Source: Sphingobacterium tabacisoli (GTDB lineage Bacteria > Bacteroidota > Bacteroidia > Sphingobacteriales > Sphingobacteriaceae). Taken from it: 64,000 nucleotides of DNA. Positions 26,954 to 35,621 of the stretch are shown here, piece by piece. The stretch is taken from contig NZ_JAEQMU010000005.1 of the NCBI RefSeq assembly GCF_017908035.1, positions 248,001-312,000 of the forward strand, read 5' to 3'. Each line of letters starts with the position of its first letter. Within the stretch, counting starts at the first letter, position 1. The notes below the pieces were generated by a model. It made no database searches and was not told the origin of the DNA. It saw nothing but the letters and a program-made list of their open reading frames with translations. Made by a program: the position numbers and the translations under genes.

Positions 26954-27610
26954 ATGTCAACGAATATCAATTCAACCGAGAAAAAAGGTTCATTTTTTCA
27001 AGACAACCAAAAGAGTGTGATTTTTATCCTAGGAGGAATCATTGTATTGATTTTATTATACATAGGATATCAAAAGTTTTATCTCGCTCCGCGTGCTGAA
27101 AAAGCTGCAGATGCAATGTATAAAGCAGAGGAATATGCATTAATTGACTCCTTACAGAAAAAAGCTATTGATGGAGATGGCACATTTTTAGGATTCAAAG
27201 AAATAGCTGACGAATACTCAAATACTCCTTCAGCAAATATCGCCAATGCCTATTTAGGTAGCCTATATTTGCGTCAACAAAACTTCCAGGAAGCAATCAA
27301 GTACCTTAAAAAGTACGCTGATACAGGTAGTGAGATATTAGACCCATTAGTAATCGGATTGATTGGTGATTCTTATTCGGAAAGCCACGACTACAAAAAT
27401 GCTGCTGACTACTACAAGAAGGCTGCTGATAAGTCGAAAAACTCGTATACAACACCGTTGTTTCTTAAAAAACTAGGTCTAGTCTATGAACAACTGAATG
27501 AAAACAAACAAGCAGAAGAGGCTTATTCTAGAATCAAAACAGAATATCCTGAAAGCTCAGAAGCTTCTACAATAGATGGGCCACTAGCTCGTGTACAAGC
27601 AAAACAATAA
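26954..27610 (+). CDS. TPR membrane protein (YfgM-like)
   Basis: 218 residues with one transmembrane helix at about 23-42 (VIFILGGIIVLILLYIGY) and then three or four tetratricopeptide repeats (AYLGSLYLRQQNFQEAIKYLKKYADTG, IGDSYSESHDYKNAADYYKKAA, LGLVYEQLNENKQAEEAYSRI). The plan, short cytoplasmic tail, one helix and periplasmic TPRs, matches YfgM-type proteins that bind the Sec machinery or chaperones. It has its own promoter and terminator. Confidence 0.85.
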   Translation: MSTNINSTEKKGSFFQDNQKSVIFILGGIIVLILLYIGYQKFYLAPRAEKAADAMYKAEEYALIDSLQKKAIDGDGTFLGFKEIADEYSNTPSANIANAYLGSLYLRQQNFQEAIKYLKKYADTGSEILDPLVIGLIGDSYSESHDYKNAADYYKKAADKSKNSYTTPLFLKKLGLVYEQLNENKQAEEAYSRIKTEYPESSEASTIDGPLARVQAKQ

Positions 27611-27638
27611 TATTTAAAAGTTAATACATAACATACCG

Positions 27639-27665
27639 AAAGGCTGCTATTAGGCAGCCTTTTTG
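27639..27665 (+). terminator. Terminator between the TPR gene and ribH
   Basis: Stem AAAGGCTGC (27639-27647) with GCAGCCTTT (27654-27662), loop of six, followed by T residues. Confidence 0.75.
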
Positions 27666-27671
27666 ATTAAA

Positions 27672-27678
27672 AAGGAGG
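27672..27678 (+). promoter_or_regulatory. Strong Shine-Dalgarno site of ribH
   Basis: AGGAGGG lies 8 nt before the ATG at 27687. Such sites are scarce in this window, and this one decides the start against an upstream TTG at 27663. Confidence 0.7.
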
Positions 27679-27686
27679 GTTTCATC

Positions 27687-28175
27687 ATGTCAAGTAGCTT
27701 AAAGAACTTATCGGATTTCTCACATTTAAAAGTAAAAAGTGCGGAAGGAATAAAATTCGCAATTGTCGTAGCACAATGGAATGCGGAGATTACAGGTGCA
27801 TTACTAGCAGGAGCTGTAGACGGCCTCCTTAAAAATGGAGCTAGTGAAGACAATATCCAAGTGATTGAGGTACCTGGCAGTTACGAATTAATCTCAGGAG
27901 CAGACATTGCTCTACGTAACAAACAGTTTGGAGCAGTAATCTGTCTAGGTTGTGTGATACAAGGTGAAACACGTCACTTTGACTTTATTTGCGACGCTGT
28001 AGCCAACGGAATAGCAAATGTTGGAATCAAACACAATAAACCAGTCATATTTGGCGTATTAACTACAGACAACATGCAACAAGCCCTAGACAGAGCAGGT
28101 GGCAAACATGGCAATAAAGGAGAAGAGGCGGCAATTACAGCTATCCAAATGTGCCATATCGCCAGCGCATTCTAG
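27687..28175 (+). CDS. ribH: 6,7-dimethyl-8-ribityllumazine synthase
   Basis: 162 residues from ATG 27687. FAIVVAQWNAEIT holds the aromatic residue that stacks on the substrate, VPGSYELI the phosphate site, and CVIQGETRHFDFICDAVANG the catalytic His. It condenses 5-amino-6-ribitylaminouracil with 3,4-dihydroxybutanone phosphate, the penultimate step of riboflavin synthesis. No other rib genes and no FMN riboswitch are nearby. Confidence 0.95.
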   Translation: MSSSLKNLSDFSHLKVKSAEGIKFAIVVAQWNAEITGALLAGAVDGLLKNGASEDNIQVIEVPGSYELISGADIALRNKQFGAVICLGCVIQGETRHFDFICDAVANGIANVGIKHNKPVIFGVLTTDNMQQALDRAGGKHGNKGEEAAITAIQMCHIASAF

Positions 28176-28191
28176 TTGGTATTGTTTTTGA

Positions 28192-28199
28192 TATCTTTG
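28192..28199 (+). promoter_or_regulatory. -7 element of the small lipoprotein gene
   Basis: TATCTTTG, full match, ending 4 nt before the ATG at 28204. The -33 box is not clear. Confidence 0.45.
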
Positions 28200-28203
28200 T
28201 AAT

Positions 28204-28329
28204 ATGAACAGGAAGTTAATCTTTTTGAGTTGTTTAATTATTGTTACAACTATTTTATCATCTTGCGGTACACAATCGACTTGTGCCGCATACAATACCT
28301 ATCCCAAGAAAAAGCATAGAACGAGATAA
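28204..28329 (+). CDS. Small lipoprotein, 41 residues, function unknown
   Basis: A short frame I read directly: MNRKLIFLSCLIIVTTILSS is followed by Cys-Gly-Thr. This is a lipoprotein signal peptide with lipobox LSSC (Cys21), leaving a mature peptide of only about 21 residues ending in a basic tail (KKKHRTR). The start has a consensus -7 element just upstream, and the gene sits in the gap between ribH and the next secreted protein gene. Small lipoproteins of this kind are often missed by gene finders. No function can be given. Confidence 0.6.
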   Translation: MNRKLIFLSCLIIVTTILSSCGTQSTCAAYNTYPKKKHRTR

Positions 28330-28349
28330 TAGCTATAAACCATAGTGAT

Positions 28350-29072
28350 ATGAAACACGTTGAATTTACTGCTTTCCTTGTCGGGTTGCTTCTTTTCTTG
28401 AACTTTGGTAACTTAAACGCACAAGAACAAAAAAGCGGAAAGGATTTAATCCAAATGTCAATAGGGGAAGCTAATAAATGGACAAATACGCGCTATTTAC
28501 TCTATTCTGTAGTTGGTCCTTCCAGTAGCTCGGCAATGGGCAATGAAAGATCATTCCTTATTGATAAAAAAACCGGAGACTGTCGTTTTGAGGGAAGCAA
28601 TAAAAACAATGAAAGCCTTGTACTCTTATTCAACTACAAGACCAAAAAGATAAAAAAGTACTTTGTTAACACAACAGAGAGCAAAGAAAGTCCCGATAAC
28701 ATCATGGATAATATCCTAGGGCAGTTCTTCAAAGATACCCAAATCCTCTTTCTACCCGCATTTCTGAGCGACAGCCCATCAAGTATAACAGACGTTTCTC
28801 AAAAGGTCATCAATACAGATAAGCTCAACGTTATTTCATTTGCCAACATGCCTACCTTGGGAGATGACAGCATAAACGGTAAGATTACACTTACCAATAA
28901 AGGTGACATCAAATCTATCATAATAGGTAACATAGAATACAGGACTTCTGCAATCAAAGATATCGGCGAAGGCATTCTACTTCCTACAGTATTCGAAAAC
29001 CATTCCAGTTACCGATTTCAGATAGTAGCGGCATTCACTGACGTGGAAACAGGAAAATTCACCAATATTTAA
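28350..29072 (+). CDS. Secreted protein, function unknown
   Basis: 240 residues with a signal peptide (FLVGLLLFLNFGNLNAQ, cut near residue 25). The mature part contains beta-rich segments: RYLLYSVVG, FLIDKKTGDCRFEG, and GKITLTNKGDIKSIIIGN. The plan recalls outer-membrane lipid-carrier-like or LolA-like folds, but I see no diagnostic motif. It precedes ytxJ by 11 bp and may share its mRNA. Confidence 0.7.
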   Translation: MKHVEFTAFLVGLLLFLNFGNLNAQEQKSGKDLIQMSIGEANKWTNTRYLLYSVVGPSSSSAMGNERSFLIDKKTGDCRFEGSNKNNESLVLLFNYKTKKIKKYFVNTTESKESPDNIMDNILGQFFKDTQILFLPAFLSDSPSSITDVSQKVINTDKLNVISFANMPTLGDDSINGKITLTNKGDIKSIIIGNIEYRTSAIKDIGEGILLPTVFENHSSYRFQIVAAFTDVETGKFTNI

Positions 29073-29083
29073 AAAGACAGCGA

Positions 29084-29413
29084 ATGATTTGGAAAGACAT
29101 TAAATCGATAGATACGATTCAGGACATATACGCCTCCAATGATACTTACATCTTATTCAAACATAGCACACGTTGTCCTGTAAGCTCAATGGCTAAACGT
29201 AACCTGGAGCACGATAAAAACCTTATCCCAGAGGAGACAGTCATATACTATCTGGATCTAATAGCACACCGAGATATTTCAAATGCTATAGCCGACCTTT
29301 GGAAGGTAAGACATGAGTCTCCGCAGCTACTAATTGTAAAAGGAGACACATGCCTTTATAATGCCTCGCATTCCGATATCGAAATGCAAGACATTATCCC
29401 ATTTATTTCTTAA
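29084..29413 (+). CDS. ytxJ: YtxJ-family monothiol bacilliredoxin
   Basis: 109 residues with a thioredoxin fold. FKHSTRCPVSSMAKR carries a single Cys31 in a CPVS motif, followed by the helix and by ESPQLLIVKGDTCLYNASH with the cis-Pro segment. YtxJ proteins are linked to bacillithiol redox chemistry (protein de-bacillithiolation). It suggests that the organism makes bacillithiol, as many Bacteroidota do. Its last 11 bp overlap the convergent hexosaminidase gene. Confidence 0.9.
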   Translation: MIWKDIKSIDTIQDIYASNDTYILFKHSTRCPVSSMAKRNLEHDKNLIPEETVIYYLDLIAHRDISNAIADLWKVRHESPQLLIVKGDTCLYNASHSDIEMQDIIPFIS

Positions 29414-31892
29414 AGTAAGATACCTGACCTAGCCTTCCTTCGCTATCAACGACTGCAAAGGCTAAGACCTGACCAGCACGATAAGGAACCGGGGTATTCG
29501 CTTCATAGCGCTCACTATTTAATGTAGGCAAGGAACCATCCGAAGTATAATAAATAGAGAAACCTGGATACTCAACATTAGCAAATACTTTTCCTTTGAC
29601 CTCCTTGAGCCCGACACCAGGGAGTCTAAACTTGACCTGCTCAGCAATCTTTGGCAGCTCATCCGCTCCCACTTTGGTAATAAACTTAGCATAGTCGTTC
29701 TCCAAAAGTTTCAGATCAAACTTGGCTTCATTCTCATACGATCTTTTATCTGACCATGCGCGTTCCGCCAATGCAAAAAGGCGAGGAAAAACCAAATAAT
29801 CCATCTGCTCTTCATTCAATACAGTCTCCGCCCATAATCCTCCTTTTATCCCTAAAAAGTTTGCTTTCCCTTTCTCTGTCAAGCGTATACGTTGACTGAA
29901 TCCCTTTTTACCTAACTTCTTTCCACTGTAATAGGTATCAATATTTGCAAAGTAATCTTCTGGTAATAAGGAGTAGGAATGGAACAGGTCGGCGTAAGTA
30001 GCCCATTTAAGTCCCGGTTCCATAAAATTAGTATTCCACATCATGTCAAAATACATATTAGATGCGCTGATAAGTACCGTCTGATATCCTGCATTCGCTA
30101 AACGGTATGCCAGATCTTCCTGTCCACCGCCGATTACATTATTCCAGACATCCACTTGTATATTTGACTTGTTTCGAAGCTCCGGGTTCACAACCATTCC
30201 CTGCCCTTTATTGACCATACCAATCTCTTCCCAACCCGCCATATCCAGCCCTTTAGCCAAACAGATTGCATTAACCCGTTCTATATAGTAAGGCCATACT
30301 TCGTGTGGTGATTTCATTCCCTCTCTTTGCATCAAGGCATCAATCTTTGGAGACTTTGTCCAAACTCCGTTAGGCACCTCATCTCCTCCGATAGAAATCT
30401 TTTTGAAAGGAATATTCGCCTCCTTATACATCGCTATAAACTCGTCAATTACCTTCTCTAAGAAGGCATAAGTAGAAGGCAACGCAGGATTTATAACATT
30501 ATCACCAAAATTCTGCACTGAATTATATTCAGAACGATCCTCTAGATCATACAATAGATATTTCTCAGCCTCTTCTCTATCCCCTGCCGCCAACAATCGT
30601 TCATACCGAGCGTGCATTGCTTTGATAGCAGCTCTAGCGTGCCCTGGCGTTTCTATTTCTGGCACCACAACGATATTACGGTCATGCGCATATTTTAGGA
30701 TTTCTATAAAATCGGCACGTGTCAGAAAATTGCTAGAAATAGAACTTCCGCCCGAACCATAGGCCGGCTCTAAAGAACGGCCATCACGGAATAAAGGAGA
30801 TCTTACAGCACCAACTGCTGTCAATTCAGGAAGCGAAGGAATCTCTATACGCCAGCCCTCGTCATCAATAAAATGGAAATGGAACACATTCAGTTTATAC
30901 CGAGCCATTAAATCCAAATATTTGAAAATCGTAGTCTTATCCTTAAAATTCCGTGCGATATCCATCATGAAACCTCTATAAACATATCTAGGCTCATCCT
31001 CTACCTTAACAAAAGGGACCTTCAGTCCGGCTGTAGCAAAATACATCTCAGGGCTTAGCATCGATATCAAGGATTGCAGTGCATATTGCACACCTGCGTC
31101 TGAGCTAGATTCAATCCTTATCCCTTCTTTGCCTACAGAGAGCCTATAAGCTTCATTCTTGAGGCCTTCAACTCGCTTGATAAGCAGTTGTGCGTTTTCC
31201 TCCTTGGCAGGAAGCAATTGCAGATTACGGACAGCAGGAATATTATTCAAACCGTCTAGTTTGACATCAAATCCATCAGAGACAAAATAATTTAATTGGG
31301 ATGGAATTGTATAACTTCCGTTGCCCACTTTCATCGTACGGGGTGTTGGAAAAATTAACGGCAGAGCGGCCTTCTTATTTAATCGAGCATTCCGCTCAAA
31401 CAAAGATGCATTAAAACTATTTTGAACCTCCGCAGTAGCTGTAACTGGGGTATAAGACACATTACGCACTGGATAGTACACATTCTTGTCTGTCCGACTT
31501 TGAAAATAAAACCCATTGGGCATCGTAGATAAGTTAGAAATAGCATACTTACTCGTATACACCATCACCAATGAATCATTAGGTGCTAAGCTTTTTTCTG
31601 TGAACTGCAGTTTGAATAAATTACCTCGTTGATCGGAAAAAGAATACTGCGCAGTAGTCTTGTTAACAACAGGGTACATCGCATTAAACCATAAATCCCA
31701 TTTACTCAAATCCAAATTGCTATTAGAAGTATTCTTCACGATCAATGTGAGGTCCAATTGATCCTTTCCATTATAGTTAATATCAGGTCTCCATTTCACC
31801 TGCACCTGCTCGGCGATAGATGATACTTGTGCAAGCCCACGTTCAGCCGTTAAGGAACCTAAAAGTGCTCCAAATAAAACGATATATCTCAT
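29403..31892 (-). CDS. Secreted beta-N-acetylhexosaminidase, GH20
   Basis: 829 residues. After a signal peptide (to about residue 22) comes an N-terminal carbohydrate-binding domain of the chitobiase type (about 26-155), a GH20b domain (about 175-300), and the GH20 catalytic barrel (about 302-770). The catalytic Asp504-Glu505 pair is in ISIGGDEVPNG, and a further substrate-site segment is NIQVDVWNN. A C-terminal domain with IYYTSDGSLPTLNSERY ends the protein. It releases N-acetylglucosamine or N-acetylgalactosamine from glycans or chito-oligosaccharides in the periplasm or outside. Confidence 0.95.
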   Translation of the reverse strand: MRYIVLFGALLGSLTAERGLAQVSSIAEQVQVKWRPDINYNGKDQLDLTLIVKNTSNSNLDLSKWDLWFNAMYPVVNKTTAQYSFSDQRGNLFKLQFTEKSLAPNDSLVMVYTSKYAISNLSTMPNGFYFQSRTDKNVYYPVRNVSYTPVTATAEVQNSFNASLFERNARLNKKAALPLIFPTPRTMKVGNGSYTIPSQLNYFVSDGFDVKLDGLNNIPAVRNLQLLPAKEENAQLLIKRVEGLKNEAYRLSVGKEGIRIESSSDAGVQYALQSLISMLSPEMYFATAGLKVPFVKVEDEPRYVYRGFMMDIARNFKDKTTIFKYLDLMARYKLNVFHFHFIDDEGWRIEIPSLPELTAVGAVRSPLFRDGRSLEPAYGSGGSSISSNFLTRADFIEILKYAHDRNIVVVPEIETPGHARAAIKAMHARYERLLAAGDREEAEKYLLYDLEDRSEYNSVQNFGDNVINPALPSTYAFLEKVIDEFIAMYKEANIPFKKISIGGDEVPNGVWTKSPKIDALMQREGMKSPHEVWPYYIERVNAICLAKGLDMAGWEEIGMVNKGQGMVVNPELRNKSNIQVDVWNNVIGGGQEDLAYRLANAGYQTVLISASNMYFDMMWNTNFMEPGLKWATYADLFHSYSLLPEDYFANIDTYYSGKKLGKKGFSQRIRLTEKGKANFLGIKGGLWAETVLNEEQMDYLVFPRLFALAERAWSDKRSYENEAKFDLKLLENDYAKFITKVGADELPKIAEQVKFRLPGVGLKEVKGKVFANVEYPGFSIYYTSDGSLPTLNSERYEANTPVPYRAGQVLAFAVVDSEGRLGQVSYFKK

Positions 31893-31957
31893 GTTTAAGT
31901 TTTTGATTGACTTCTAAAAATAAGAATTGAAATTCATTAAAAAAAATGATTATTTTT

Positions 31958-31988
31958 TTTGCAGTAATAATAATTAATCCTATATTTG
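31958..31988 (+). promoter_or_regulatory. Promoter of tRNA-Glu
   Basis: TTTG (31958-31961), 19-nt spacer, TATATTTG (31981-31988), 18 nt before the tRNA. This is a textbook Bacteroidota promoter and anchors the pattern used elsewhere in this annotation. Confidence 0.8.
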
Positions 31989-32006
31989 CACACCGAAACA
32001 AATAAA

Positions 32007-32078
32007 GGCCCGTTCGTCTAGGGGTTAGGACGCCAGATTTTCATTCTGGAAACAGGGGTTCGATTCCCCTACGGGCTA
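32007..32078 (+). tRNA. tRNA-Glu (anticodon TTC)
   Basis: A full cloverleaf can be folded. The acceptor GGCCCGT pairs with ACGGGCT (first pair G:U). The anticodon stem is CCAGA/TCTGG with loop TTTTCAT, giving anticodon TTC at 32040-32042. The T arm is CAGGGG-TTCGATT-CCCCT. CCA is not encoded. A terminator follows at once. Confidence 0.97.
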
Positions 32079-32080
32079 CG

Positions 32081-32115
32081 AAAGGTTGAAATTTTAAGAT
32101 TTCAACCTTTTTTTT
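32081..32115 (+). terminator. Terminator of tRNA-Glu
   Basis: A 12-bp perfect stem (32081-32092 with 32099-32110) and a run of T to 32115. Confidence 0.9.
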
Positions 32116-32125
32116 TGCCTCAAAA

Positions 32126-32920
32126 CTATACGTCTGATTTTCTATTATAGATTTTATCAAGTAGAGCGAACAGCTCTGGATGCTCATCCTGTAGTTTCTT
32201 TGGCTTCTTAAAGAAATATTCCGATAACACCGCTAAAAACTCGGCTTCATTTGTACCTGCATAGGTCCTAATCTCCGAATCACCTTCCCGTATCTCCCGT
32301 ATGGTTCGATTCATTTCCTTCATCCATGGCTCGATCAGCTCGTTGGGGATAAGATATTCGGGCACACCGTCTACGACCCCATCGGCTTTATCAATAAGGT
32401 GAACAAACTCGTGAACTGCCGTATTCCCATCGACATACTTGTCAAAGCCACCCCGCAATGCAGGCAGCGATAACACCACCTTTCGATTCATAGCTCCTGA
32501 ACCAACCATACCCGCTACATTCTTACTGTCAGCCTGCGTGTCGAACCGCTCGTCAAAATAATCTGGATACACAATCACCTCCTCTAAATTCTCATAAGCC
32601 CAGGTCTCAAAGTGAAGTAAAGGAATCGTCGCACTCGCGGCAATCAACACCTTGTCGCTGTCCGTTACGACTGCTCCCTTCTCTCCAGATATCTTGACTT
32701 TTCTCAGGAAATACCGAACACGTTCTTTAAAAACACTCCTTTCTGCATCGGACAGCTTTATATAAAATCGCACCTTATCTAATAAGACCTTCTCTATAAA
32801 AGCATCCGGTAATTCGGTATACACATTTTTCTGCTTCCCATTGACACGCTTGAAAGCATAAAAAATCAAAATACCACCCACAAAAAAAATTAAACCGGTA
32901 ACAAAGTAGGGATTGTACAT
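32126..32920 (-). CDS. MtfA-like zinc peptidase (M90)
   Basis: 264 residues. A membrane helix occupies about 5-22, and the rest is the M90/MtfA domain. The zinc motif HEFVH (170-174) sits in NTAVHEFVHLIDKADG, with EFLAVLSEYFF as the third-ligand region. E. coli MtfA is a cytosolic aminopeptidase that binds the Mlc repressor of glucose uptake; the membrane-anchored form is common in Bacteroidota and its target is unknown. Confidence 0.9.
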   Translation of the reverse strand: MYNPYFVTGLIFFVGGILIFYAFKRVNGKQKNVYTELPDAFIEKVLLDKVRFYIKLSDAERSVFKERVRYFLRKVKISGEKGAVVTDSDKVLIAASATIPLLHFETWAYENLEEVIVYPDYFDERFDTQADSKNVAGMVGSGAMNRKVVLSLPALRGGFDKYVDGNTAVHEFVHLIDKADGVVDGVPEYLIPNELIEPWMKEMNRTIREIREGDSEIRTYAGTNEAEFLAVLSEYFFKKPKKLQDEHPELFALLDKIYNRKSDV

Positions 32921-32969
32921 ATTTCACATTTATGTTTTATCTTAGTAAGATACTAAGATAAAAGACGCC

Positions 32970-33482
32970 ATGCCAACAAAAAGTTATCATTACTCAGATG
33001 GGAAAAACTCTTTCGGGCCCCTTACGCTCGAAGAACTGCGAACGAAACAGATTGGCCCAAATACACTTATATGGACTGAGGATTTGGTAACCTGGACAAA
33101 AGCTCAGGATGTACCGGAGTTAAAAGACCTATTAATTAATACGGTTCCTCCCACCATCCCACCATCTATGTCAGGGGAGTCCGCAATACCGCCCTCCCTC
33201 GCCACAGATAGAGCGGCAAACACACACTACCTAAGACCTCCGAAAACCTATCTCGTCGAGAGCATAATTACAACAATACTATGCTGTTGGATATTTGGAA
33301 TACCAGCTATAGTATATGCCTCCAGAGTGGAAAAGAAGTTCTATGCAGGAGACCTTGCCGGAGCGGAGAGTGACTCAAAAAATGCTAAAAAATGGATTAT
33401 TATTAATCTCGTAGCCTGTGGTATCGTATGGCTACTTACGCTAGGCCTATTTGGAATAGGTTTCCTTAATTCGATCGTTTAA
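32970..33482 (+). CDS. GYF_2 and CD225/dispanin domain membrane protein
   Basis: 170 residues. Residues 1-55 form a GYF_2 domain (YHYSDGKNSFGPLTLEELRTKQIGPNTLIWTEDLVTWTKA). After a proline-rich linker comes a CD225-type pair of membrane helices (SIITTILCCWIFGIPAIVYASRVEKKFYAGDLAGAESDSKNAKKW). It is a small inner-membrane protein of unknown job. Its stop codon overlaps the next ATG (TAATG at 33480-33484), so the two are translationally coupled. Confidence 0.85.
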   Translation: MPTKSYHYSDGKNSFGPLTLEELRTKQIGPNTLIWTEDLVTWTKAQDVPELKDLLINTVPPTIPPSMSGESAIPPSLATDRAANTHYLRPPKTYLVESIITTILCCWIFGIPAIVYASRVEKKFYAGDLAGAESDSKNAKKWIIINLVACGIVWLLTLGLFGIGFLNSIV

Positions 33483-33868
33483 TGAAATTAAGCAAGAGAC
33501 AGTCATTTCTTTTGCTTTACCCCCTAGCACTAGGGGCGGCAGCATTGATTTATAAATACTTCAATCCATTGGAGCACGTCCTGTTCCCAAAATGCCCAAT
33601 AAAGGCTATTACAGGATTAGATTGCCCTGGTTGCGGAGGACAGCGGGCTACTCATCTGTTACTAAATGGATACCTTAAGCATGCTTTCTTAGAAAACCCT
33701 ATGCTGTTCCTCCTTATTCCGTATCTAGTTGTGGGATTCTACCTGCAGCTCACGCCCGAACCAACCACTAAGGAGCTGAGATTGCGCGGGGTTCTATATG
33801 GACAGAATGCTTTGATAATCTTGGGAATAATCCTGCTTGTATTCACCGTGCTTCGAAACATCATCTAA
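33482..33868 (+). CDS. DUF2752 membrane protein
   Basis: 128 residues with three hydrophobic segments and the family motif CPIKAITGLDCPGCGGQRATHLLLNG, with Cys38, Cys48 and Cys51. The function of DUF2752 is unknown. It is coupled to the preceding CD225-type gene, a partnership I recall in other Bacteroidota. Confidence 0.85.
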   Translation: MKLSKRQSFLLLYPLALGAAALIYKYFNPLEHVLFPKCPIKAITGLDCPGCGGQRATHLLLNGYLKHAFLENPMLFLLIPYLVVGFYLQLTPEPTTKELRLRGVLYGQNALIILGIILLVFTVLRNII

Positions 33869-33921
33869 AACTGAATGAATCTATCTCCGCACAAGAGATA
33901 TTGGATCGTTTAATTTTGCAT

Positions 33922-33957
33922 AAAAAAATCCCTGACTATTCTCAAGTCAGGGATTTT
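33922..33957 (-). terminator. Terminator after groEL
   Basis: 13-bp stem (33925-33937 with 33945-33957). On the minus strand it is followed by a T run (complement of A at 33928-33922). Confidence 0.8.
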
Positions 33958-33983
33958 TCTATTTATATGATAAGAACAATTTA

Positions 33984-35621
33984 CTACATCATTCCGCCCA
34001 TTCCGCCACCCATCGGAGGCACGCCAGCACCAGCACCAGCTTCTTCAGGCTCATCTGCCAATACACACTCTGTTGTCAACAACATAGAAGCGATTGAAGC
34101 AGCATTTTCCAAAGCTACACGAGATACTTTTGTAGGATCAATAACACCTGCACCGATTAAGTTTTCAAACTTATCCGTACGCGCATTATATCCAAAATCA
34201 GCAGTTCCTTCTTTCACTTTCTGTACGATCACAGCACCCTCGACACCTGCATTAAAACAAATTTGACGTAAAGGCTCTTCGATAGCTCTTTTGATAATAT
34301 CGATACCGATTTGCTCGTCCTCATTATCACCTTTAAGACCTGCTAAAGCCTCGACAGCACGAATGAATGCAACGCCACCACCCGCAACAATACCTTCTTC
34401 AACAGCAGCACGAGTTGCATGCAATGCATCATCTACTCTGTCTTTCTTCTCTTTCATCTCTACTTCTGTAGTCGCACCAACGTATAGAACAGCGACACCA
34501 CCAGACAATTTAGCTAAACGCTCTTGCAATTTCTCGCGGTCATAGTCAGATGTAGTAGTTTCAATCTGCGAACGAATCTGAGCTACACGAGCCTTGATAT
34601 CATCAACATTTCCAGAACCATTGATTACAGTAGTATTATCTTTATCGACAACAACTTTTTCAGCTTGACCTAAGTAAGATAATTCTGCATTTTCTAATTT
34701 ATAACCTCTCTCTTCAGAAATAACAGTACCACCAGTCAAGATTGCGATATCTTCTAACATCGCTTTACGACGATCACCGAATCCTGGAGCTTTAACTGCA
34801 GCAACTTTCAAAGAACCACGGATTTTGTTTACTACCAAAGTAGCCAAAGCCTCGCCATCTAAATCTTCTGCAATAATCAACAACGGCTTACCTGTTTGAA
34901 CCTGTTTCTCTAAAACTGGTAACAACTCCTTCATATTGCTAATTTTCTTATCGTAGATTAGGATATAAGGGTTTTCTAATTCGGCTTCCATTTTATCCGA
35001 GTTAGTTACAAAGTAAGGAGATAAGTAACCGCGATCAAACTGCATACCTTCTACAGTTTTAACCTCAGTTTCAGTACCTTTTGCTTCTTCAACAGTAATA
35101 ACACCATCATTACCAACTTTTTCCATCGCTTCAGCGATCAAAGACCCGATAACCTCATCGTTGTTTGCTGATATAGAAGCAACTTGTTTGATTTTATTAT
35201 TGTCAGCACCTACAGTTTGAGATTGCGATTTCAAATTAGTAACTACAGCTGCAACAGCTTTGTCGATACCTCTTTTCAAATCCATTGGATTAGCACCAGC
35301 AGCTACGGATTTGATTCCTGGAGCAACGATAGCCTGTGCCAAAACAGTAGCTGTTGTAGTACCATCACCAGCTTGGTCAGCTGTTTTAGAAGCTACTTCT
35401 TTGACCATCTGTGCGCCCATATTTTCTAATGAGTCTTTAAGCTCGATTTCTTTAGCTACAGACACACCATCTTTAGTGATCGCAGGAGAACCGAATTTTT
35501 TCTCGATAATCACATTACGCCCTTTAGGACCTAAAGTAACTTTCACTGCATTCGCTAATGTATCAACTCCTTTTTTAAGGGCTTCACGTGCCTCAACGTT
35601 ATATTTAACTTGTTTTGCCAT
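33984..35621 (-). CDS. groL: Chaperonin GroEL
   Basis: 545 residues, full length. Markers include VTLGPKGRNVIIEKKFGSP, DGTTTATVLAQAI, SGGVAVLYVGATTEVEMKEKKDRVDDALHATRAAVEEGIVAGGG, and the Gly/Met-rich tail ending in GMGGMM. It forms the 14-mer that folds proteins with GroES. groES lies 102 bp upstream, and the gap contains A/T-rich short repeats but no gene. Confidence 0.98.
   Translation of the reverse strand: MAKQVKYNVEAREALKKGVDTLANAVKVTLGPKGRNVIIEKKFGSPAITKDGVSVAKEIELKDSLENMGAQMVKEVASKTADQAGDGTTTATVLAQAIVAPGIKSVAAGANPMDLKRGIDKAVAAVVTNLKSQSQTVGADNNKIKQVASISANNDEVIGSLIAEAMEKVGNDGVITVEEAKGTETEVKTVEGMQFDRGYLSPYFVTNSDKMEAELENPYILIYDKKISNMKELLPVLEKQVQTGKPLLIIAEDLDGEALATLVVNKIRGSLKVAAVKAPGFGDRRKAMLEDIAILTGGTVISEERGYKLENAELSYLGQAEKVVVDKDNTTVINGSGNVDDIKARVAQIRSQIETTTSDYDREKLQERLAKLSGGVAVLYVGATTEVEMKEKKDRVDDALHATRAAVEEGIVAGGGVAFIRAVEALAGLKGDNEDEQIGIDIIKRAIEEPLRQICFNAGVEGAVIVQKVKEGTADFGYNARTDKFENLIGAGVIDPTKVSRVALENAASIASMLLTTECVLADEPEEAGAGAGVPPMGGGMGGMM

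Noticed and set aside
27611..27686. FMN riboswitch before ribH
   Set aside because: The leader is short and only contains the upstream gene's terminator and an SD site; no conserved RFN-box sequences.
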